A DNA stretch of 64,000 nucleotides, taken from NCBI RefSeq assembly GCF_946478785.1, contig NZ_CAMLDD010000008.1:1-64000 (forward strand), written 5' to 3'. Numbering within the stretch: the first letter of the stretch is position 1; each line of letters starts with the position of its first letter. Below, piece by piece: positions 34,098-41,193 of this stretch. Source of the stretch: an uncultured Flavobacterium sp. (GTDB lineage Bacteria > Bacteroidota > Bacteroidia > Flavobacteriales > Flavobacteriaceae). The translations under genes and the position numbers were made by a program. Under the pieces are notes generated by a model. That model ran no database searches. It had not been told where the DNA came from and was given only the letters and a program-made list of their open reading frames with translations.

Positions 34098-35114
34098 TTA
34101 TATTTTATTATCCGGAAGAGGATACGGAGCACTTTTTTTTACAACATCTGAAATTTTTTCATCAAGATGTTTACAAGAAGTAAAAAGGTGTTCTAATAAT
34201 TCGGCACCTTCGGGGTTATTAGAATCCGTTTCTTTAATAAGATTTAATATGCCCATTATATTAGTCAGCGGTGCCCTGATGATGTGCGAATGATTAAATG
34301 CTATTTCCTGCAGCCTTAAGTTTTGATTTTCTATTGCCTGGATATAATTGAGGGTTTCAGTAATATCATTAGCCAGAACAAGTTCATACTTTATTTTATC
34401 AATATAGATTATATTACTTACAATTTCAACATAAATTATAGTCCCGTTTTTCTTTTTATGCCGATAAATTCCATTTGTGAAAAGCTTTTTATGTTTTCGT
34501 ACCAGATCAATGGCCTTTTCCAACTTCATTAAATCTTCAACAGGTCGTATGTCTTTTATTGTCATGTTCCTGAACTCTTCCTTAGTATACCCATACTTAC
34601 GAACCGCTGCCTCATTGACGCGAATAAATTTTAAGAACTCTAAGTCATAAATCCACATCGGAACCGGATTCATTTCAAATAAGTTATTGTACTTCCGTTT
34701 TAAACTACTGTATTTACTATCACACTTCCTTTTCTCAGTAATGTAACCAATGCATTTGAACAGCAGTAAGGAACTTAATTCGCTTTTTGGCAGATAATCA
34801 AATACATTATTACTGCCCTTTGTAATTTTTAAATCTGCAAAATCGGAAATTGTCATGATATCCGATAGGACTATTAGTATCGTTTCGTTGGTGTTTTTTT
34901 CAATATTATTTATTTTGTCAATTTCCTCAACATGATTGACACCTATTAAAATAATATCAAATTTTGAAGATAGCATAGGATAAGCATCTTCAAAGTCTGA
35001 TGAAGTTATATTGGAAGAAGGAAATCTATCCTGAATTAATTTGCTTGTATGATTAACTTCCTGAAGATTATTGTCGATTATAAGAATATGATATGGAAAA
35101 GAATTCTTCTGCAT
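34098..35114 (-). CDS. Receiver-like, PAS and HisKA protein with no ATPase domain
   Basis: A 338-residue protein. Residues 5-115 are receiver-like (H-I-L-I-I-D-N-N and F-D-I-I-L-I-G-V-N), but the usual phospho-Asp site is replaced by Gly-Val, so it may not be phosphorylated. Residues 140-265 form a PAS domain (N-L-F-E-M-N-P-V-P-M-W-I-Y-D). Residues 275-325 match a HisKA dimerisation helix with N-H-S-H-I-I-R-A-P-L, so the phospho-acceptor His is present. The protein stops there, with no HATPase. It could be a signalling adaptor or phosphate relay that another kinase phosphorylates. The gap on either side (33800-34097 and 35115-35386) shows no gene. Confidence 0.7.
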   Translation of the reverse strand: MQKNSFPYHILIIDNNLQEVNHTSKLIQDRFPSSNITSSDFEDAYPMLSSKFDIILIGVNHVEEIDKINNIEKNTNETILIVLSDIMTISDFADLKITKGSNNVFDYLPKSELSSLLLFKCIGYITEKRKCDSKYSSLKRKYNNLFEMNPVPMWIYDLEFLKFIRVNEAAVRKYGYTKEEFRNMTIKDIRPVEDLMKLEKAIDLVRKHKKLFTNGIYRHKKKNGTIIYVEIVSNIIYIDKIKYELVLANDITETLNYIQAIENQNLRLQEIAFNHSHIIRAPLTNIMGILNLIKETDSNNPEGAELLEHLFTSCKHLDEKISDVVKKSAPYPLPDNKI

Positions 35115-35386
35115 ACATCTTTAGGATCATGGTGGGTTTGTTTCATAAATTTAAATAAAAAAGATGAATTATTTTTTATAATAACTGAATAGTTTCAGGT
35201 TCTAAGCTTTGGTAGTACCTGAAAGTTGATTTTTTATATCCGGCTCTCCGAAGTTTTCCTATTTATACAAAGTTAATTTACTTCAAGATTTTTGATTCAT
35301 TACTCAATCATTGGAATAATTTTCGTTTTTTTACTTCTATAAAAATATTTGAAAATACAGAGTTCTCTCAACTAAACAAAAAAACT

Positions 35387-35863
35387 ATGATAAGATTTTT
35401 TTTAATAACCATAATTTTTCTACTGTTATTTAGCTGTCAAAATAAAAGTGTTGCGGATGAACCTGCTTATAAAAATATCGAAAAGAGTGTTCCTCAAAAA
35501 ACAATAAAAGTAGAAAAGTATCACGATAGTAAACCAGAAGATAATGAAGTCTACAATACCGCTGCGGTAGAAGTTCGTCCAAAATTTCCTGGTGGTATAA
35601 ACAAGTTCCATGTTTTTTTAAAGAAAAATTATGTTACTTCACAAGAAATAATTAAAAAAGAAGCTTATGGAGGTATTTTTGCTAATTTTATTATTGAAAA
35701 AAATGGAAGTGTTTCCAATATCAATGTTCTCCGTGATTTTGGTTATGGTTCTGGAAAAGAACTAGAAAGAGTTTTAAAATTATCTCCAAATTGGATTCCC
35801 GCAATCAAAGGTGGAAATCCAGTAAGATGTTTATACAGTGTACCTTATTATGTTCAGTTGTAA
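35387..35863 (+). CDS. TonB C-terminal-like lipoprotein
   Basis: A 158-residue lipoprotein with lipobox L-L-F-S-C (Cys17). The C-terminal 90 residues fit the TonB C-terminal fold: R-P-K-F-P-G-G near residue 64, G-x-I-F-A-N-F-I-I-E-K-N-G-S-V-S-N-I-N-V-L-R-D, then L-K-L-S-P-N-W-I-P-A-I-K-G-G-N-P-V. In true TonB the N-terminus is a membrane helix; here it is a lipid anchor, which cannot transmit ExbBD energy in the usual way. It may be a stand-alone receptor-binding or envelope protein. Such short TonB-like lipoproteins are common in Flavobacteriia. Confidence 0.75.
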   Translation: MIRFFLITIIFLLLFSCQNKSVADEPAYKNIEKSVPQKTIKVEKYHDSKPEDNEVYNTAAVEVRPKFPGGINKFHVFLKKNYVTSQEIIKKEAYGGIFANFIIEKNGSVSNINVLRDFGYGSGKELERVLKLSPNWIPAIKGGNPVRCLYSVPYYVQL

Positions 35864-35898
35864 GCTAATCTCTTACCTAACTATTTCTATATTATAAA

Positions 35899-35934
35899 AA
35901 AAAGGCAGAAAATCATATGATTTTCTGCCTTTTT
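35899..35934. terminator. Terminator shared by the TonB-like gene and tmRNA
   Basis: AAAAAGGCAGAAAATCAT pairs with ATGATTTTCTGCCTTTTT. It lies about 36 bases after the stop at 35863 and directly beyond the 3' end of the tmRNA, with a T-run in both senses. Confidence 0.8.
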
Positions 35935-35935
35935 G

Positions 35936-36328
35936 TGGAGTCGCCGGGAATCGAACCCGGGTCCAAACAAGCAACTAAAGAGCTTTCTACACGTTTATTC
36001 CCTGATTGGGTTTTCGATGTTAAGCCAGGCCAGGAACAGCCACTCAACACTTATCTTCTTAATTTCGAAATCCACCCGAAGCTCATGGAAATCTAGGTTT
36101 ATTTTTACGGTTCCCCTGTACTGAACGCCACAAACCAAGGCTTTCAAGGAGAATCCAGCTTCCCTATCTTATAGGGACGTGGCTAATCTTACTATAATTC
36201 GGATTATGCAGCTAAAGCGTAGTTATTTTCGCCGTGTAAAAGTGTAAGATCTTATATTTACGAGCAAGGTCTTAATGCTCGACGTGCTTACTTTCCAATT
36301 CGACTTGCTGTCAAAACCAGTCGACCCC
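35936..36328 (-). ncRNA. ssrA: tmRNA (ssrA)
   Basis: A one-piece tmRNA of about 393 bases that rescues stalled ribosomes and tags the unfinished protein for proteolysis. The 5' end GGGGUCG at 36328 pairs with CGACUCC at the 3' end, forming the tRNA-like acceptor stem. The T-arm reads CCCGGGTTCGATTCCCGG. The tag frame is on the minus strand at 36204-36233 and reads G-E-N-N-Y-A-L-A-A then stop, the normal ending recognised by ClpXP. The CCA end is not encoded. Ends are set from the acceptor pairing, with an uncertainty of one or two bases. Confidence 0.95.
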
Positions 36329-36342
36329 GAAAAATGAGTTTG

Positions 36343-36371
36343 CAAATGTATACTTTTTGAAGTTAAATCAA
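36343..36371 (-). promoter_or_regulatory. Promoter of the tmRNA gene
   Basis: On the minus strand TTG, 18 bases, then TACATTTG. The -7 element ends 14 bases before the mature 5' end, which leaves a short leader for processing. Confidence 0.65.
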
Positions 36372-36395
36372 TGATAATTTTTTCAAAAAATATTG

Positions 36396-37595
36396 TTATT
36401 CCTCGTCTTTAAAATCAAACGGATAATCACCAAAAATTGGAGCCAGCTTTCTAACTGCATACGTCTTTCTCGTCATTTTATTTGATAAGGCAATAATAGT
36501 AACCTGCTCTTTTTGAAGTGTAATATATGAGGAAGTATTTCCGTGCCACCAGCCATTATGAAAATAAAAATTCTGACCGGTCTCCCAATTAATCATTCTA
36601 ATACCCAGCCCATAATTTTTAGTACCTTTGCGTTCGTTGCTGTATCCTGTATAAACTTGTTTTAACAATTCAGGTTTTAAAAATTTTGGTGAATTTCTGG
36701 CTCTGTCAAACTTCAAAAGATCGCGTGGAGTCGAGAAAATATTTTTATCACCATATACACAATCCAGATAATCAAAACCTATTTCTACACCATTGCCTTT
36801 GTATGACGGAACAATTTTTTTTCTGTCTTTTTCATCATCAAAAACAAAAGTATGTTTCATTCCTAATGGCTTAAAAATCATTTCACTCATAGCCTCCTTG
36901 TAACTTAATCCTGTTACTTTTTCAATAATCAGTGCCAGCATGGCATAATTGGTATTGCAATACCCGAAACGGGTACCAACCCTTGACTCCAGACCCACAT
37001 TTTTAGTTGCCAGAATATTTAAAATATCTTTATTCGTTAATTGATTATGCCGGTCCCAAACCGACTTATCCCTGTCTGTGAAATAGGCATAATTTCGCAT
37101 TCCGCTTCTATGTGTCAGCAACATACGAACCGTACATTCTTCATAAGGAAATGTTTTTAAAATAGTGTTTACTTTTTGATCCAGTTCTATTTTACCTAAA
37201 TTCACGAGTTTTAGTACAGCAGTTGCTGTCAAAACCTTACTTACAGATGCTATGTGTACCGGAGTATCCTTTGTAATTTTTGTCTCAGCATTTTTATTGG
37301 CATAGCCATTGTATTTTTCAAAAATAATATGCCCGTTCCTCGCTACCAAAAAACTGCCATTCATACTATTATTTGGCCAGTTTTTATTGTAAAAATGATT
37401 TAATCTTGGTTTAATTGAATTAATATAGCTGACAGCAGGTTTTTTTTCTGGTCCCATTGGAATCATTCTGCCCAAAGTATCTTTTATTTCAGGAATCTCA
37501 TTGTCAGGATTAGTTTTTTTATCTTTTCCACAGGAGCTTAAAACTAATATTAGAAAAAGTATTTGTGGTATATTTGCTTTTTTTAGGAATCTCAT
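36396..37595 (-). CDS. Serine hydrolase (beta-lactamase/PBP4-type) lipoprotein
   Basis: A 399-residue serine hydrolase of the class C beta-lactamase fold. I use ATG at 37595 (MRFLKK) rather than 37634, since the longer frame crosses a -7 element at 37617. Lipobox L-V-L-S-S-C follows. The active site Ser is in I-A-S-V-S-K-V-L-T (S-x-x-K), the second motif is Y-C-N in R-F-G-Y-C-N-T-N-Y, and the third is H-N-G in Y-F-H-N-G-W-W-H-G. The family includes esterases, D-peptidases and beta-lactamases, so the substrate is open. The tmRNA gene follows it. Confidence 0.85.
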   Translation of the reverse strand: MRFLKKANIPQILFLILVLSSCGKDKKTNPDNEIPEIKDTLGRMIPMGPEKKPAVSYINSIKPRLNHFYNKNWPNNSMNGSFLVARNGHIIFEKYNGYANKNAETKITKDTPVHIASVSKVLTATAVLKLVNLGKIELDQKVNTILKTFPYEECTVRMLLTHRSGMRNYAYFTDRDKSVWDRHNQLTNKDILNILATKNVGLESRVGTRFGYCNTNYAMLALIIEKVTGLSYKEAMSEMIFKPLGMKHTFVFDDEKDRKKIVPSYKGNGVEIGFDYLDCVYGDKNIFSTPRDLLKFDRARNSPKFLKPELLKQVYTGYSNERKGTKNYGLGIRMINWETGQNFYFHNGWWHGNTSSYITLQKEQVTIIALSNKMTRKTYAVRKLAPIFGDYPFDFKDEE

Positions 37596-37616
37596 TTGCA
37601 TTTTTTCTTGAAAAAA

Positions 37617-37624
37617 CAAATATA
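37617..37624 (-). promoter_or_regulatory. -7 element of the serine hydrolase gene
   Basis: The minus strand reads TATATTTG, 21 bases from the chosen start codon. It lies inside the longest possible frame, so it decides the start. No clear -33 element is seen. Confidence 0.5.
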
Positions 37625-37841
37625 TAGAATTCAATACTTTTGATATGCCACTTTATCCAACATACGTTTCTCTTTTTAACAATTAATTATTATTAATTAA
37701 CTGTTATACAATTACATATCAATCTGAGAGGATATATAATTACTAGAATCAAAAAAAAAGACAACAAAATTTTAACTTTTTTTGTCACATTTATAACAAA
37801 TTGAATTAAAAAAGTTATATTTAAAAATTAAATCTATTTAA

Positions 37842-39044
37842 ATGAAATTCGGAATAATTAAAGAAAGAAAAAATCCACCTGACAGGCGTGTCGTATTTTC
37901 GCCAGATGAATTGGCTAAACTAAAACAATTGTATCCAGTAAGCTCTGTAATTGTAGAAAGTTCAGATGTTAGAATTTTTTCAGATATTCAATACAAAAGT
38001 ATGGGCATAACTGTTGCAGATGATGTTTCAGATTGTGATGTTTTATTTGGAGTAAAAGAAGTTCCAGTCGATGCTTTAATTCCAAATAAATCCTATTTCT
38101 TTTTTTCACATACTATAAAAAAGCAGCCTTACAATAAAAAACTGCTGCAAGCTATATTAGAGAAGAACATCAGTTTATATGATCACGAAACAATTGTTGA
38201 CGAACATAATCGCAGGCTAATCGGCTTTGGAAAATATGCCGGAATGGTTGGTGCTTACAACGGAATTCGCGCCTTCGGAATAAAATTTGAATTGTTTAAA
38301 CTTCCAAAAGCAGAAACCCTTTCAGGAAAAGAAGCCCTGATTATGCATTTAAAACGTATTACTTTACCTCCTCTGAAGTTTGTACTTTCCGGAACGGGTA
38401 AAGTGGGCAGCGGTGCCTTGGAAATTTTAAAAGCAATCAAGGTAAAAGAAGTTACTGTTGATAATTATCTAACCAAAAAATACACGCAATCAGTCTATGT
38501 TCAATTGGATGCTTTAGAATACAACAAGAGAATTGACGGGCAGACGCTTGATTTTACTGACTTTGCACAACATCCCGAAGCTTACACTTCTGATTTTGAA
38601 AAATTTACCAAAGTCAGCGATATTTATATTGCCGGACATTTTTATGCAAATAATGCCCCGATAATCCTGACCCAGGAAATGTTAAACGCTAAAGACTGCA
38701 ATATAAGGGTCGTTGCTGATATTTCATGTGATGTGAATGGACCTATTGCCTGTACACTGCGTCCATCAACTATTGCAGAGCCTTTATATGGTTATCTTCC
38801 ATCAGAAAATAAAGAAGTTGATCTTTTTCATCCTGCAGCAATTGTAGTAATGGCTGTTGATAATTTACCTTGCGAAATCCCAAAAGATGCCAGCGAAGGT
38901 TTTGGCGAGCAATTTATGGAACATGTTATTCCGGCTTTCTTTAATGGCGATAAAGACGGAATTCTGCAAAGAGCTAAAATAACTGAGAAAGGAAAATTAA
39001 CTCCAAGATTTGCCTATTTGCAAGACTATGTCGATGAGAAATAA
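37842..39044 (+). CDS. Saccharopine/lysine dehydrogenase-like NAD enzyme
   Basis: A 400-residue protein of the alanine dehydrogenase/saccharopine dehydrogenase (lysine-forming) superfamily. The N-terminal domain starts F-G-I-I-K-E-R-K-N-P-P-D-R-R-V and holds F-S-H-T-I-K-K-Q near 88. The Rossmann strand reads F-V-L-S-G-T-G-K-V-G-S-G near 180, and the C-terminal part has A-D-I-S-C-D-V-N-G-P-I near 284. Whether it makes lysine, acts in lysine catabolism or on another amino acid is not decided by these motifs. It stands alone as a single-gene unit, and a terminator and repeat follow. Confidence 0.78.
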   Translation: MKFGIIKERKNPPDRRVVFSPDELAKLKQLYPVSSVIVESSDVRIFSDIQYKSMGITVADDVSDCDVLFGVKEVPVDALIPNKSYFFFSHTIKKQPYNKKLLQAILEKNISLYDHETIVDEHNRRLIGFGKYAGMVGAYNGIRAFGIKFELFKLPKAETLSGKEALIMHLKRITLPPLKFVLSGTGKVGSGALEILKAIKVKEVTVDNYLTKKYTQSVYVQLDALEYNKRIDGQTLDFTDFAQHPEAYTSDFEKFTKVSDIYIAGHFYANNAPIILTQEMLNAKDCNIRVVADISCDVNGPIACTLRPSTIAEPLYGYLPSENKEVDLFHPAAIVVMAVDNLPCEIPKDASEGFGEQFMEHVIPAFFNGDKDGILQRAKITEKGKLTPRFAYLQDYVDEK

Positions 39045-39056
39045 GTTAAGGGTTAG

Positions 39057-39159
39057 GAGTTAGAAGCTAATACGATGAACTGTAATTTTTTAAATAAAAA
39101 AACGGGTAAGAACTTTTTAACTTTCCTACCCGTCCTTATTAACTCATAACTTCTAACTC
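39057..39159. repeat. Inverted repeat enclosing a terminator
   Basis: GAGTTAGAAG at 39057-39066 is the exact reverse complement of 39150-39159. Inside, ACGGGTA (39102-39108) and TACCCGT (39127-39133) form a terminator-like hairpin flanked by A-rich and TT-rich runs. It lies between the convergent dehydrogenase and fumC genes. The words GGGTTAGGAGTTAGAAG and CTTCTAACTCATAACT look like a dispersed intergenic repeat. Confidence 0.55.
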
Positions 39160-39175
39160 ATAACTATTACCCTCA

Positions 39176-40561
39176 CTATACCATTTCTTCCGGTTTTACC
39201 CAGGCATCAAAATCTTCTGATGTTACATAGCCTAAACGAACAGCTTCGTCTTTTAGGGTTGTTCCGTTTTTGTGCGCGGTTTGAGCAATTTCGGCAGCTT
39301 TGTAATAACCGATTTTCGTGTTTAAGGCCGTTACCAGCATTAATGAATTATCGACTAATTCTTTGATTCGTTTGTAATTTGGTTCGATTCCCTGAGCGCA
39401 ATGTTCGTCGAATGAAACACAGGCATCGCCTAATAATCTAGCTGACTGTAAAAAATTTGCCGCCATAACAGGTTTAAAAACATTCAATTCATAATGTCCC
39501 TGCATACCTCCTACCGCAATTGCTAAATCGTTCCCAATAACCTGAGCACAAACCATTGTTAAGGCCTCGCATTGCGTTGGATTTACTTTTCCGGGCATGA
39601 TAGATGAGCCAGGCTCATTTTCCGGAATATGAATTTCACCAATTCCGGAGCGTGGTCCTGAAGCAAGCATTCTGATATCGTTGGCTATTTTGTTTAAGGA
39701 GACAGCCAACTGTTTTAAAGCACCGTGTGTTTCGACAATCGCATCATGAGCTGCCAGAGCTTCAAATTTATTTTCGGCGGTTACAAAAGGATGATTGGTG
39801 AATTGAGCAATATATTCGGCAACTTTTACGTCGTAGCCTTTTGGAGTGTTAAGTCCTGTTCCTACGGCGGTTCCTCCTAAAGCGATTTCAGATAAATGCG
39901 GTAATGTGTTTTTTAAAGCTTTTAATCCATATGCCAATTGGGCGGCATATCCTGAAATTTCCTGCCCTAACGTTAAAGGCGTAGCATCCATTAAATGCGT
40001 ACGTCCTATTTTTACAACATCTTTGAATTCGGATGCTTTTGCTGATAAAGTAGCGTGTAATTTTTCGACTCCGGGAATGGTAGTTTCGACAATCATTTTG
40101 TAAGCTGCAATATGCATTCCCGTTGGAAAAGTATCATTTGACGACTGTGATTTATTGACGTCATCATTGGCTTTGATGAATTGTTCACCATCGCCAATGT
40201 CAAAACCTTTAAGTACCTGAGCACGGTTGGCAATTACTTCATTTACGTTCATGTTGCTTTGCGTGCCTGAACCAGTCTGCCAGATGACAAGAGGAAACTG
40301 ATCGTCTAATTTTCCTTCCAGAATTTCGTCGCAGACTGCTGCAATAGCATCACGCTTTTCGACAGGCAAAACCCCAAGATCACAATTGGCATAAGCAGCC
40401 GCTTTTTTAAGATAAGCAAAACCTTCAATGATTTCCTGTGGCATTGATGCTGCCGGACCAATTTTAAAATTGTTTCTGGAACGTTCTGTTTGAGCTCCCC
40501 AATATTTATCGGCTGGGACTTGTACTTCGCCCATGGTGTCTTTTTCTATTCTGTATTTCAT
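39176..40561 (-). CDS. fumC: Fumarate hydratase class II
   Basis: A 461-residue class II fumarase, the iron-independent enzyme that turns fumarate into malate in the citric acid cycle. The signature [11 protein letters not shown] is present near residue 317. The other conserved regions are [10 protein letters not shown] near 96, S-S-N-D-T-F-P-T near 140 and [10 protein letters not shown] near 187. The start [11 protein letters not shown] is normal. It stands alone; the upstream gap holds the Flavo-1-like element. This is a confident call. Confidence 0.96.
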   Translation of the reverse strand: MKYRIEKDTMGEVQVPADKYWGAQTERSRNNFKIGPAASMPQEIIEGFAYLKKAAAYANCDLGVLPVEKRDAIAAVCDEILEGKLDDQFPLVIWQTGSGTQSNMNVNEVIANRAQVLKGFDIGDGEQFIKANDDVNKSQSSNDTFPTGMHIAAYKMIVETTIPGVEKLHATLSAKASEFKDVVKIGRTHLMDATPLTLGQEISGYAAQLAYGLKALKNTLPHLSEIALGGTAVGTGLNTPKGYDVKVAEYIAQFTNHPFVTAENKFEALAAHDAIVETHGALKQLAVSLNKIANDIRMLASGPRSGIGEIHIPENEPGSSIMPGKVNPTQCEALTMVCAQVIGNDLAIAVGGMQGHYELNVFKPVMAANFLQSARLLGDACVSFDEHCAQGIEPNYKRIKELVDNSLMLVTALNTKIGYYKAAEIAQTAHKNGTTLKDEAVRLGYVTSEDFDAWVKPEEMV

Positions 40562-40610
40562 TTTGTTATTTGTAAAGTATTATTAATATTATTAATGGAA
40601 TCATCTTAAG

Positions 40611-40708
40611 GAAACCGTAGCTCTAGCCCTGATGGAAACGGCATCCTTTTATGCCGGGGTTCGGCATGAAAGATATAGTGTACAGCAGGAAACAGCTCCT
40701 GAAAATAC
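40611..40708 (+). ncRNA. Structured element resembling the Flavo-1 RNA motif
   Basis: The plus strand has an 11-pair stem, CTTTTATGCCG at 40646-40656 with CGGCATGAAAG at 40662-40672 (one G-T pair) closed by GGGTT. Around it come CCCTGATGGAAACGGCATC on one side and GATATAGTGTACAGCAGG on the other, then CAGCTCCTGAAAA. From memory this looks like the Flavo-1 family of Flavobacteria. I could not check the model. It lies in the 304-base gap between fumC and the small gene at 40866. Confidence 0.5.
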
Positions 40709-40807
40709 TCATATTCTTCTATTTTAGACATTTAAAAAAATCCCTTATTTAAAATGAGTTTAAATATACGGATAATTGTCATTTTACGAAAATTGATTTG
40801 GTTTTTA

Positions 40808-40838
40808 TTGCTAAGAAAAAATATAAAACATACATTTG
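40808..40838 (+). promoter_or_regulatory. Promoter of the small membrane protein gene
   Basis: TTG at 40808-40810, 20 bases, then TACATTTG at 40831-40838: a textbook Bacteroidota promoter. It overlaps a TTG codon that could open a longer frame, so the true start must be further down, at ATG 40866. Confidence 0.75.
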
Positions 40839-40865
40839 TCCTTACATTCAAAAATTCCGGAAAAC

Positions 40866-41036
40866 ATGTTTGAATTTTCACAGTACTTAGGTTTTTTACT
40901 TTTCTTGACCATACTAACTATAGGGTTTTGGTTGATGTTTTTCTTGGTTGGTTTCGTATCTTATTGGGTTACGGGTGCTAGCTGGGAAATGTTCAAAGAG
41001 AAAAGAGCAAAGAAAAGACAAGAACAATCAATTTAA
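40866..41036 (+). CDS. Small membrane protein of unknown function
   Basis: A 56-residue protein with one or two close membrane helices (about residues 7-38, rich in F, L and V) and a basic tail K-E-K-R-A-K-K-R-Q-E-Q-S-I. The longer frame starts at a TTG inside the promoter -7 element, so I start at the ATG. I do not recognise the family. A good promoter and terminator frame it, so it is likely a real single-gene unit. Confidence 0.65.
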   Translation: MFEFSQYLGFLLFLTILTIGFWLMFFLVGFVSYWVTGASWEMFKEKRAKKRQEQSI

Positions 41037-41053
41037 TTTTAAATTGATTTCAT

Positions 41054-41087
41054 AAAAAAAGGACCCGTTTTACGAGTCCTTTTTTTT
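41054..41087 (+). terminator. Terminator of the small membrane protein gene
   Basis: AAAAAAGGACCCGT pairs with ACGAGTCCTTTTTT (one mismatch) around TTT, with a T-run after it. It lies 17 bases after the stop. Confidence 0.7.
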
Positions 41088-41193
41088 ATACTTCCTAATA
41101 AGAAAAATCCAAATCTCAATTTTATAAAACTTGGATAATTAAGCTTCATAAAATCGGAATTTGGATTTTAAATTTTGGAGTTTATAATCTTTC

